Assembly (NCBI RefSeq): GCF_000428905.1
Contig: NZ_AUAV01000017.1
Coordinates: forward strand, 62,001-126,000
DNA from: Brumicola pallidula DSM 14239 = ACAM 615
Lineage (GTDB): Bacteria > Pseudomonadota > Gammaproteobacteria > Enterobacterales > Alteromonadaceae
Length of the DNA stretch: 64,000 bases
Direction of reading: 5' to 3'
A model generated the notes under the pieces. That model was not told the DNA's origin, searched no databases, and worked only from the letters and a program-made list of their open reading frames with translations. Position numbers and translations under genes: made by a program. Positions 41,323-49,003 of the stretch are shown here, in pieces. Position 1 is the first letter of the stretch, and each line of letters begins with the position of its first letter.

Positions 41323-42207
41323 ATGACAACTACAACACTTCTTTGCTGCGAACTTGCTCAAAAAATCGAGCTTGTCGCTAACAATAAATTCAAAATACTA
41401 TTCACTACAATGCAGAGCGCACCAACCTCTAAGCCAGATTTGGAGCGATCCGGTCTACCTTGTTTTATACCTAATTCTTTGTTCTTCGACTTTGAAAATG
41501 AGTTTGTCGATAAAGATGCATCGTTTAGCAATATGATGCCCTGCGTGGATGTGTTTCAAACGGCAGCGCGGCGGCTTGGCTTGAACTTAGAAGATGAAAT
41601 CGTAGTTTATGATGACTTTGGTAATTTCTGCGCATCAAGGGCTTGGTTTATGCTGCTAGCCATGGGCTTTACTAATGTTAAAATACTGGATGGCGGATTG
41701 CCAGAGTGGCTCAATAGTAAACACCCAACCCAAAAAGTACTAGCAAGCCCTATTGCAACATCAAGTGTTGAGCTCAAACCATCGGCTAATTTTGGCTTTG
41801 TTGGCGCTGACTACATTAGCAACAAACTATCAATGTTGGTCTCACCCAAAAACACGACTGATTTAATCCAGATTATTGACGCCAGAAGTAACGGTAGATA
41901 CACAGGAGCCGAACCTGAGCCGAGAACTAACATGAGGTCAGGGCATATACCAATGTCTTCAAATATTCATTATGCCAGCGTGCAAGTTAATGGTACTTTT
42001 AAAAGTTATAATGAATTAGTCGCTATATTTGAGAATGAAAAGATTGACCTTAGCAACGAAATTGTTATCAGTTGTGGTAGCGGCATTACCGCCTGTATCA
42101 TTGCTCAGGCAGTTTTCTCATTAGGGGCTAGTCGAGTAAAAGTATATGATGCAAGTTGGTCAGAGTGGGGGGCTAGTCAAATCCTGCCCATTGAGATTAG
42201 TCAATGA
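41323..42207 (+). CDS. Two-domain rhodanese-type sulfurtransferase (SseA-like)
   Basis: A 294-residue protein with tandem rhodanese domains; the N-terminal one (about 10-135) is inactive-type and the C-terminal one (about 155-290) carries the active loop CGSGITAC, the form found in 3-mercaptopyruvate sulfurtransferases (CGSGVTAC in SseA). RSNGRYTGAEPEPR near residue 190 and GHIPMSSNIHY also match the family. It transfers sulfur to thiols or cyanide. The LysE-type exporter gene overlaps its stop by 4 bp (ATGA), so they are cotranslated. Confidence 0.9.
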   Translation: MTTTTLLCCELAQKIELVANNKFKILFTTMQSAPTSKPDLERSGLPCFIPNSLFFDFENEFVDKDASFSNMMPCVDVFQTAARRLGLNLEDEIVVYDDFGNFCASRAWFMLLAMGFTNVKILDGGLPEWLNSKHPTQKVLASPIATSSVELKPSANFGFVGADYISNKLSMLVSPKNTTDLIQIIDARSNGRYTGAEPEPRTNMRSGHIPMSSNIHYASVQVNGTFKSYNELVAIFENEKIDLSNEIVISCGSGITACIIAQAVFSLGASRVKVYDASWSEWGASQILPIEISQ

Positions 42208-42842
42208 TTGATACAACTGCTTTTAGTTGGGTTGAGTTCTTCTCAATTGCGGTCATTCATTTCTTCGCAGTTGCTAGTCCAGGTCCAGACTTCGCCGTGG
42301 TATTGAAACAATGTATTCAACAGGGGCGGGCAGCAGCTATTTCGACTAGTGTGGGGATTAGCTGTGGCATACTTTTGCATGTTACTTATTCCTTGGTTGG
42401 TATCGGCCTGATCATAAAAACGACACCTTGGTTATTAAACATATTGCTTTATTTGGCTGCGGCCTACTTAGCCTGGATTGGCGTTAGTGCTCTTAGAAGT
42501 CAAGCGCACGGCCAGACACAAGTTTCAACAACGGCAGGTAAACCTAAAAGCCTGACGAAATCATTCATGCTAGGTTTCATTACTAATGGATTGAATCCGA
42601 AGGCCACGCTATTCTTTTTATCTGTTTTCACGGTTGCCATTTCTTCTGACACATTATTGGCGCACCAAATGATTTATGGTTTATACATGGCTATCGCTAC
42701 AGCAGCATGGTTTGTATTTCTTTCCTTTATTATTTCACATAAAAGGGTACGCGCATTTTATGAACTCAACGGCTATATATTTGACCGCACGATGGGTGTT
42801 GTTCTGATCGTAATGGCTATATTTTTAATCCTTAATAGTTAG
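42204..42842 (+). CDS. LysE/RhtB family exporter
   Basis: A 212-residue inner-membrane protein with six predicted helices and the family signature ASPGPDFAVVLKQ near residue 25 plus GxxTNxxNPKA as GFITNGLNPKATLFF near 125. Family members export amino acids or their analogues. Coupling to a sulfurtransferase could suggest a sulfur-containing amino acid as substrate; that is inference only. Confidence 0.88.
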   Translation: MIDTTAFSWVEFFSIAVIHFFAVASPGPDFAVVLKQCIQQGRAAAISTSVGISCGILLHVTYSLVGIGLIIKTTPWLLNILLYLAAAYLAWIGVSALRSQAHGQTQVSTTAGKPKSLTKSFMLGFITNGLNPKATLFFLSVFTVAISSDTLLAHQMIYGLYMAIATAAWFVFLSFIISHKRVRAFYELNGYIFDRTMGVVLIVMAIFLILNS

Positions 42843-43012
42843 CGTGAATATTGTATAATTGGGGTTATGGTCACCGATATTGAATGATTCATAGTATTAA
42901 TAATCGCATAGGCGAACTCCTTGCGCGTATAATTAAGCTATACATTATGAGCAGTTATTTGCACGACCAACAAATAACAGACAAAGAAATTAATATGGAA
43001 AATTAGTCTGCA

Positions 43013-43729
43013 ATGAATAAAGCACCATCACAAAATTACAATATAGATATTAAGCGCCTTTTTGAACGAGGGAATACGGCGACAAAGCAAAACTTTTCTG
43101 TCATTCTTCGGTGTATTTTTATTTTATTATTCATTGCATTAGCTGCATTTGTTGTATTGTTTAATATGTATAATATTGAGACCGTAGTGCAACTTCAAGA
43201 AATGCAAACAGAAACCTATTTTTTTAATATGTTGCTTACTGTGTTTATGTCACCGCTAATGGCTGGGATTAGTATGTTGGCAGTTAAAACCGAACGCAAA
43301 CAGCCTATTAATGTAATAAGCCTATTTATGTATGTCCCTTTCATACTATGGCTAGCAACGGCGGAATTGATTATTTCATTGTTAACTCAGATTGGTATGA
43401 CACTATTTATTCTGCCGGCGATATATATTTTTATCTCGACTATTTTTACCAAGTTTCTAATCGCTGATAAGCAACTAAGGCCATTTATGGCGATAAAACT
43501 GTCGATTCAAATGTGTAATCGATATCTATTGCAATTGACAATCTTATTCGTTATTTTCTTTGTGCTATTTTTACTTGGTATGATAACGTTTGGGCTCGCA
43601 TTCATTTGGATAGTGCCCTTGTATTATAACGTTATAGGTATTTTATATAACGACTTATTTGGGGTTCAGGAAGAAACACAACAATCACAACCAGTTGCCA
43701 ACTCAGGGGAAACTCATTTTGATGCATAA
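43013..43729 (+). CDS. Uncharacterised integral membrane protein
   Basis: A 238-residue protein I cannot assign to a named family. It has a hydrophilic first 25 residues, five or six hydrophobic helices (about 30-53, 70-90, 98-122, 125-147 and a long pair 170-215), and a polar C-terminal tail. The next gene overlaps its last 8 bases, and a third gene is coupled behind that, so it probably works with the glucosaminidase-like and DUF2987-like products in the envelope. No ribosome site better than an AT-rich leader is visible before the ATG at 43013. Confidence 0.75.
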   Translation: MNKAPSQNYNIDIKRLFERGNTATKQNFSVILRCIFILLFIALAAFVVLFNMYNIETVVQLQEMQTETYFFNMLLTVFMSPLMAGISMLAVKTERKQPINVISLFMYVPFILWLATAELIISLLTQIGMTLFILPAIYIFISTIFTKFLIADKQLRPFMAIKLSIQMCNRYLLQLTILFVIFFVLFLLGMITFGLAFIWIVPLYYNVIGILYNDLFGVQEETQQSQPVANSGETHFDA

Positions 43730-44498
43730 ATTAAAAATTATTTCGATAGCCTCTAGTGTTTTGGTTCTAGTGCTGTTTGGTATATATTTATTGCAACCTG
43801 AAAAATCGGTTATACAGACAATTCCACAAAGTGAATCTGCAAAGAAACCCATACCTGATTTTAATCAGTACAATGACACAACCGAGAAAAAGAAAGCTTT
43901 CTTTAGTTACTTGAGGCCCGCAATTGAAATTCAGAATAAGCATATCTTAATGCAAAGAGAGTTCATTCATGGTTTACGAGCAAAGCATATATCTGGTGAA
44001 ATGATCACAGAAAAACAAATGCTAGAGCTTGATTGGCTCGCAGATGAATATCGAGTTGAGAAAAATGATGATCTGGGTCCGGTATTTGATAGGTTATTAA
44101 CAAGAGTTGATATTATTCCTGTAGAGTTAGTGTTGGTCCAAACCGCCAATGAGTCTGCTTGGGGAACGTCAAGATTTGCTCGTAATGGGTATAATTTTTT
44201 CGGTCTTTGGTGTTTTAAAAAAGGGTGTGGGTTTGTGCCCAAACGTCGCGATGAAGATGCTGCGCACGAAGTAGCTAAGTTTAATAACTTATCGAGGGCG
44301 ATGTACACCTATATGCGAAACTTAAATAGACACAGTGCTTATAGCGAGATGCGCGGTATTAGAAAACAACTGCGCAATAAAATGCAGCCTATTTCAGCCC
44401 TTGCATTAAGCGAGGGCTTAACTAAATATTCCGAGCGTGGAGATGATTACGTGGTGGAATTAAAACAAATGATTAAATTTAATAGGGAACTTATGTAA
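43722..44498 (+). CDS. Bax-like glucosaminidase-domain protein
   Basis: A 258-residue protein with one N-terminal signal anchor (residues 5-25) and a glucosaminidase/Bax domain. The motif VQTANESAWGTSRFARNGYNFFGLWCF contains the expected catalytic Glu and the conserved Asn-Phe-Phe-Gly-Leu-Trp segment. E. coli Bax is an inner-membrane/periplasmic member of this peptidoglycan hydrolase-type family. I use the ATG at 43722, behind CAGGGGAAAC, rather than the upstream in-frame ATG at 43659. It overlaps the preceding gene by 8 bp and its stop shares a base with the next ATG. Confidence 0.88.
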   Translation: MHKLKIISIASSVLVLVLFGIYLLQPEKSVIQTIPQSESAKKPIPDFNQYNDTTEKKKAFFSYLRPAIEIQNKHILMQREFIHGLRAKHISGEMITEKQMLELDWLADEYRVEKNDDLGPVFDRLLTRVDIIPVELVLVQTANESAWGTSRFARNGYNFFGLWCFKKGCGFVPKRRDEDAAHEVAKFNNLSRAMYTYMRNLNRHSAYSEMRGIRKQLRNKMQPISALALSEGLTKYSERGDDYVVELKQMIKFNRELM

Positions 44499-45136
44499 TG
44501 CGCAAGCCGGTCTTATCAATTGTGTTAGCGCTGTTGCTAACACAACCAGCAATTGCTGACGAAGTAGAGGTTAAATATAAGACTTTTTATGGTCATGTTA
44601 GCAAGTTAGACAATGAAGATACCCAAGCTCTTCAATTTGCGTTTGGTTTTCAACACGTCGGTTCCGGTGAACTTTGTACTATTAACAAAGCACGCATTAG
44701 CACCCAGAAAGTTCAGATCCCATTAACTGTGACGCCAGAAAATCGTTTTACTATTCAATCAGAAAAAGCACTTAGCCTGGCCAATGCATTTGTTGTGATT
44801 GATTTTAAAGAACCATCAAATCAATGCGATATATCAGTTCAACTTGAAACAAAGTCTGAGTATTTAAAAACTGAATATACGTTTCAAGAAATGCAATTTA
44901 TCTACCAACAGTACGAAGCATTTTTTAATGAAATGGGCAGCTTCCTGTCGTTTATGATGCCAACAGTAAATGGATTAATGCTTCAATTTAGCGATAAAAG
45001 TCTTCGTGAAACGACTAAAACAGGTGAAATGATCAATCAGGGCACATTGATGTTAAATAATGAATGGTTTGAACGTAACAAAGGGCTTAAGCTGCAAACT
45101 ATGCCGTTACGCATAACCGCTATTGCAACTAAGTAG
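44498..45136 (+). CDS. DUF2987-like secreted protein
   Basis: A 212-residue protein with a clear signal peptide (cleavage after about residue 20, TQPAIA) and a mature part resembling the DUF2987 family known from Shewanella and related genera (YKTFYGHVSKLDNEDTQALQFAFGF). Function unknown. Two cysteines (GELCT and NQCDIS) could form a periplasmic disulfide. Its ATG shares a base with the stop of the glucosaminidase gene (TAATG), indicating coupled translation. It ends 10 bp from the converging rssA-like gene. Confidence 0.75.
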   Translation: MRKPVLSIVLALLLTQPAIADEVEVKYKTFYGHVSKLDNEDTQALQFAFGFQHVGSGELCTINKARISTQKVQIPLTVTPENRFTIQSEKALSLANAFVVIDFKEPSNQCDISVQLETKSEYLKTEYTFQEMQFIYQQYEAFFNEMGSFLSFMMPTVNGLMLQFSDKSLRETTKTGEMINQGTLMLNNEWFERNKGLKLQTMPLRITAIATK

Positions 45137-45146
45137 CAAGGAATGC

Positions 45147-46055
45147 TTACGCCTTTTCTACTAAATTTAATTGAAAGGCAATTTGTTTAGCTAAACGCTC
45201 AACAGCTTGACGGCCTTTTTCAGCCACCTCACTGGCACGATGAAATTCAAGTAAACCCACATCATGTAATTGCGGTTCAATAAGAATATCAGGTGGTTCG
45301 CCAGCAAGTCGGGAGCGGGTTACTCTAGCTTGCAGGATTTCTAGGGAACCACTCATTACACCGACAATTCCTGGTGGTTTTTTCTTATTCGCTTTCACTT
45401 CTGGCGAAAGCCACTTTTTAATAAAACTATCGCTCGCTCTCTCTAGCATTTCATCTGTTTTTCTTTGATTTTCTTTATGTTCAAGTTCACATGTTTCAAT
45501 CAGCCTTGGCCTGAAATCAGCACTTAGATTGACAGCAATAACAAAGTCGGCCCCCATCTGTCTGCATTGATTGACTGGGACAGGGTTAACCACGGCACCG
45601 TCAACTAACCATCTGCCGTTATGATCGACAGGACTAAATAGGGCGGGAATAGCACACGAAGCTTGAATAGAGTCGCCAATTTCACCTTTATTGAATACCA
45701 CTTCTCTGCCAGAATAGAGATCAGTTGCAACACAAGCAAAAGGGATATTCATCGCTTCGAAGGTAGGCGCACAAAAATCGCTTTTTAACTTATCAAATAC
45801 TTTTTGTCCGCTGGCTATTCCACCACGTCTAAAGCCAACACCGAGGAGTTTAAAAACCTGCCACTCAGTCAATGAATTTGCCCACATTTCTAAGTCGTCT
45901 AGTTTGCCACTAGCAAATGCAGCGCCAACATATGCACCAATCGAACAACCAGCGATAAAGTCTATTTCAACGCCAGCCTTTTGCAGTGCCCTAATAATCC
46001 CTATATGCGCCCAGCCTCTGGCGGCACCAGCACCAAGTGCGAGTCCAATTTTCAT
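45147..46055 (-). CDS. rssA: Patatin-like phospholipase family protein (RssA-like)
   Basis: A 302-residue protein of the patatin family with the oxyanion-hole GAGAARG near residue 9, the nucleophile elbow GCSIG near residue 41 and the catalytic Asp in DGAVVNPVPV near residue 155. The whole layout matches RssA-type cytoplasmic patatins (E. coli RssA, 301 residues). Substrate unknown. It starts with ATG behind AAAGGATCGAC. Confidence 0.88.
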   Translation of the reverse strand: MKIGLALGAGAARGWAHIGIIRALQKAGVEIDFIAGCSIGAYVGAAFASGKLDDLEMWANSLTEWQVFKLLGVGFRRGGIASGQKVFDKLKSDFCAPTFEAMNIPFACVATDLYSGREVVFNKGEIGDSIQASCAIPALFSPVDHNGRWLVDGAVVNPVPVNQCRQMGADFVIAVNLSADFRPRLIETCELEHKENQRKTDEMLERASDSFIKKWLSPEVKANKKKPPGIVGVMSGSLEILQARVTRSRLAGEPPDILIEPQLHDVGLLEFHRASEVAEKGRQAVERLAKQIAFQLNLVEKA

Positions 46056-46267
46056 GTCGATCCTTTCGTAAGTTTACGCTGTGTATAATCAATGTTTGTT
46101 GATTCTGCCGACTATCTGGTTGTTCTAATCGTGCAGCATTAAACGACTATTTGAATACTAAAGATTTTATTGCAAACAGCATCAGTTGCAAGGAATAGTA
46201 GGTTGGTTTTGAATTTCAAAATAGCGTTATTAGATAAAGTCCTATGCCAAGCTAGGTTTTTTGACTG

Positions 46268-47164
46268 TTATTTTACAATCATAGTGTCACATTCTACAGC
46301 GTCAATAATAAGTTCAGCTGTATTGCCAAGCAAGGCCGCTGAGAATCCTGTGCGACCAACCGAACCAATGACTAATAAATCTGCTTTATATTTTTGACAT
46401 ACTTCAGGGATAATATCTTCAGGCAGCCCTTCTAATACATGCACATTGTCGGTAGCTACTTTATAGGTTTCAGCTAGTTCGAGCACTTTTTTTGTATGCC
46501 TGTTTTGTACTGATTTATTGTAAACCTCGGGCGTAAAATTAGGTACTTCCACCGCTATGTGCAATGGTGCACCTGCAAATGAATTTGCAAAGTGAAGGGT
46601 AGCGTTAAGTAGTTTTGATAAACCATGAGCGGTTTCAGCCACTTTATCACTTAAGCTGTTATGTTCGTCATCTTTAGCTAAAACACCAATAGAACTCACA
46701 ACAGTGCCTTTCTGGGGCCATTCATGAGACTTAACTAACATAACGTTCACCGAAGAATTGCGCACAATGTGCCAATCACTTGGAGTGAATAAACTAGATG
46801 ACAACATACCGTGCTTTTTCGTCGCTTTTACAATCAAGTCACACTTATATTCGTGGCACGTATCGATTACCGCCTCATGTAACTTTTTATACCAAGTCAC
46901 AACAACGTCAACATTAGCGTCGCAATTTAATTCGTTAACTAAAGCCGCTAGTTTTAATTTTTCATGTTCAACCAGAGCTTGTTTCATATTGAAACGCTCG
47001 TCACTGGTTAACACGGCGGTCATGTCATAAGACTTATCATAGATGCATGAGAACAGAATAATTTGGGCATTTGTTTTTTCAGCAATGCGCAACGCTCGCA
47101 ATAACGAGGACTGTTGGTCAAGGGTAGGGTCGGTAACAGCGAGTATTTTTGTACAAGTGAACAT
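46268..47164 (-). CDS. uspE: Universal stress protein UspE
   Basis: A 298-residue protein made of two Usp domains (about 1-145 and 150-295). The second keeps the nucleotide-binding pattern GSVGRTGFSAALLGNTAELII. The start is the ATG at 47164, preceded by GGAGAAAACG; a TTG four codons upstream is in frame but lacks this spacing. uspE next to fnr is the E. coli arrangement. A half-matching FNR site lies in its upstream region. Confidence 0.92.
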   Translation of the reverse strand: MFTCTKILAVTDPTLDQQSSLLRALRIAEKTNAQIILFSCIYDKSYDMTAVLTSDERFNMKQALVEHEKLKLAALVNELNCDANVDVVVTWYKKLHEAVIDTCHEYKCDLIVKATKKHGMLSSSLFTPSDWHIVRNSSVNVMLVKSHEWPQKGTVVSSIGVLAKDDEHNSLSDKVAETAHGLSKLLNATLHFANSFAGAPLHIAVEVPNFTPEVYNKSVQNRHTKKVLELAETYKVATDNVHVLEGLPEDIIPEVCQKYKADLLVIGSVGRTGFSAALLGNTAELIIDAVECDTMIVK

Positions 47165-47233
47165 CGTTTTCTCCAAAGCTTAACTATCTGCTTTTATTCT
47201 GAATTATTTTGAGGCAATGTACTAGTAACCACA

Positions 47234-47247
47234 TTGCCCTAGATCAA
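47234..47247. promoter_or_regulatory. FNR-like half-conserved site between fnr and uspE
   Basis: TTGCCctagATCAA matches the FNR consensus TTGAT-N4-ATCAA at 8 of 10 positions. It lies 70-83 bp before the uspE start, consistent with anaerobic control of uspE, but the left half-site is weak. Confidence 0.4.
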
Positions 47248-47340
47248 ACTAAGGTCTAATAAAACAATTCTCCGTCTTAGGGCAGCTCAAATAAAAGATG
47301 AGTTTACGGAATTTGAGGGTCTATATTTACTTTATTAAAA

Positions 47341-48078
47341 TTAACAAACGCTAGTAACGTTAATTTCCATATCAGGAAAACGCTTTTTAATACCGCCAAA
47401 ATCAATAATAGATATTAACTTACCATCTACCTTTATTAACGCTTCTTTCTGAAAACGAGTTAGTAGTCGACTAATGGTTTCAACTGTCAAACCTAAGTAG
47501 TTGCCGATTTCATTTCTAGTCATCGACAAGTTAAACTGTTTGGCAGAGAACCCTCTCTCTTCAAATCGCTGAGATAGGTCCATCAAAAAATGCAAAAGAC
47601 GTTCTTCTGCGCTGCGCTTACTTAATAGCATCATTAAGTCATGATCATGCTTTATTTCAGCACTCATAAACCGCATTATCTGCTGCCTAAGCTTCGGAAA
47701 TTTAATCGACATTTGATCTAATGTATCGTAGGGCAATTCGCATACCATGGCGGTTTCCAATGCTTGGGTGTAACTACCATGTTTATTGTCTTTTAAAGCA
47801 TCAAATCCAACTATGTCGCCTGGGAAGTGAAATCCAATTATCTGATCGACACCGTCTTTGTCACTTATGTATGATTTAAATGAACCCGAGCGAACAGCAT
47901 ATAACGAATGAAAATCGTCACCATAACTAACCAACTTATCATTCTTGTGAAGCGGTTTTTTGCGCTCGATGATGTCGTCCAACGACTCGAGTTCGTCTTT
48001 ATTCAAACTAACAGGTAAACATAAGTGGCTAAAACTGCAGCTTTGACAGTGAATCGACAGTTCAGAATCTTTTGCCAT
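47341..48078 (-). CDS. fnr: Oxygen-sensing transcriptional regulator FNR
   Basis: A 245-residue CRP/FNR-family activator. The four [4Fe-4S] ligands are Cys11, Cys14, Cys20 and Cys113, with exactly the spacing of E. coli FNR (20, 23, 29, 122). The recognition helix has Glu200, Ser203 and Arg204 (ETISRLL), predicting the TTGAT half-site, which agrees with the FNR box found before ccoN. The gene sits at the 3' end of the ccoS region, separated by 27 bp from the TauE-like gene, and precedes uspE. An AGGAG-type ribosome site is visible. Confidence 0.97.
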   Translation of the reverse strand: MAKDSELSIHCQSCSFSHLCLPVSLNKDELESLDDIIERKKPLHKNDKLVSYGDDFHSLYAVRSGSFKSYISDKDGVDQIIGFHFPGDIVGFDALKDNKHGSYTQALETAMVCELPYDTLDQMSIKFPKLRQQIMRFMSAEIKHDHDLMMLLSKRSAEERLLHFLMDLSQRFEERGFSAKQFNLSMTRNEIGNYLGLTVETISRLLTRFQKEALIKVDGKLISIIDFGGIKKRFPDMEINVTSVC

Positions 48079-48105
48079 GACCTACTCCTTGTAATTAGTT
48101 TAGGA

Positions 48106-48774
48106 TCAAGTATGACTCAAAAATAGATTGTAGGTCAAGATCAAAGAAAAGCCAAAGAGTAGGATTGAAATGATTTTTCGTGTCATTTTGTGCTGAAAAA
48201 TAGGGACCAAGAAGCTCGCACCTAAGCTTGCAGCTAAAAGAGTAGGAAGGGTTCCCAAACCAAATGAAAACATAACTAATGCGCCTTGCATTGCCGACTC
48301 ACTGGCTAGAGACCAAGTTAATACTGAATACACTAAGCCACAAGGTAACCAACCCCAGACCATGCCGTAAGCTAGCGTGTAGAATGGATTTTTGAATGGA
48401 ATAAGTTTTTTTGATAAGGGCGCTACTTTTTTCCAAAGTTTACCACCAAGCTTCTCCAGAAGTGATAAGCCCTTATACCAATCGCCAATATAAAGTGCCA
48501 GCAAGACCAAAAATATAATACTAATGATCTGTAAAATAGGTAAGCCGGACTGGATATTGACTGTGGCTATCCCCCCCACAAAACCAGTGATTGCGCCGGC
48601 TATTGTGTAGCTAATAATACGACCAAGGTTGTATGCACAAATATAAGGAAGTTGTGGTTGACCTTTAGGAATGGCAAATGAAAAAGCACTTGCTATGCCA
48701 CCGCACATACCAATGCAATGCACACCGCCAGCAATTCCAATCAAGAAAGCCCCGAGGTAATTAATGTCGAGCAT
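48106..48774 (-). CDS. TauE/SafE-like (UreH-type) membrane protein of the cbb3 assembly cluster
   Basis: A 222-residue inner-membrane protein with six or so helices. The conserved metal-type motif HCIGMCGG near residue 20 and the MVWGWLPCGLVYS motif near residue 140 mark the UreH/DsbD-like transmembrane family, annotated in databases as sulfite exporter TauE/SafE. It is consistently found beside ccoS-ccoI-ccoH in gammaproteobacteria, so a role in copper or redox steps of cbb3 assembly is more likely than sulfite export; that is inference. Its ATG overlaps the ccoS stop by one base. Confidence 0.88.
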   Translation of the reverse strand: MLDINYLGAFLIGIAGGVHCIGMCGGIASAFSFAIPKGQPQLPYICAYNLGRIISYTIAGAITGFVGGIATVNIQSGLPILQIISIIFLVLLALYIGDWYKGLSLLEKLGGKLWKKVAPLSKKLIPFKNPFYTLAYGMVWGWLPCGLVYSVLTWSLASESAMQGALVMFSFGLGTLPTLLAASLGASFLVPIFQHKMTRKIISILLFGFSLILTYNLFLSHT

Positions 48775-48980
48775 TACTTGCTATCGTCAGTTTTATCAAT
48801 TTTCTCTTTTTGTTCATTAGTATCAACGTCTTTCTGGTTAATATCGTCGTCAAACAAAATGCTATATCCCTGTCGATCTAAATCATCAAATTGATTTGAC
48901 CTTACAGCCCAAAAGAATATGATCACCGCAATACCCACAATAATAATGGCTAAAGGGATTAACACATAAATAATACTCAT
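48774..48980 (-). CDS. ccoS: cbb3-type cytochrome oxidase assembly protein CcoS
   Basis: A 68-residue single-span membrane protein with the CcoS core: a hydrophobic helix (residues 4-26), FFWAVRSNQFDDLDRQG, and a charged tail. In other bacteria CcoS is needed to put heme b into CcoN. It lies 23 bp after ccoI, in the order ccoH-ccoI-ccoS. Confidence 0.93.
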   Translation of the reverse strand: MSIIYVLIPLAIIIVGIAVIIFFWAVRSNQFDDLDRQGYSILFDDDINQKDVDTNEQKEKIDKTDDSK

Positions 48981-49003
48981 AAGCGCTTACCCATTTTTTT
49001 ACC

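Noticed and set aside
48106-48774. Literal sulfite exporter role for the TauE/SafE-like protein
   Set aside because: The HCIGMCGG motif and cco context point to oxidase assembly; the database name reflects a broad fold only.
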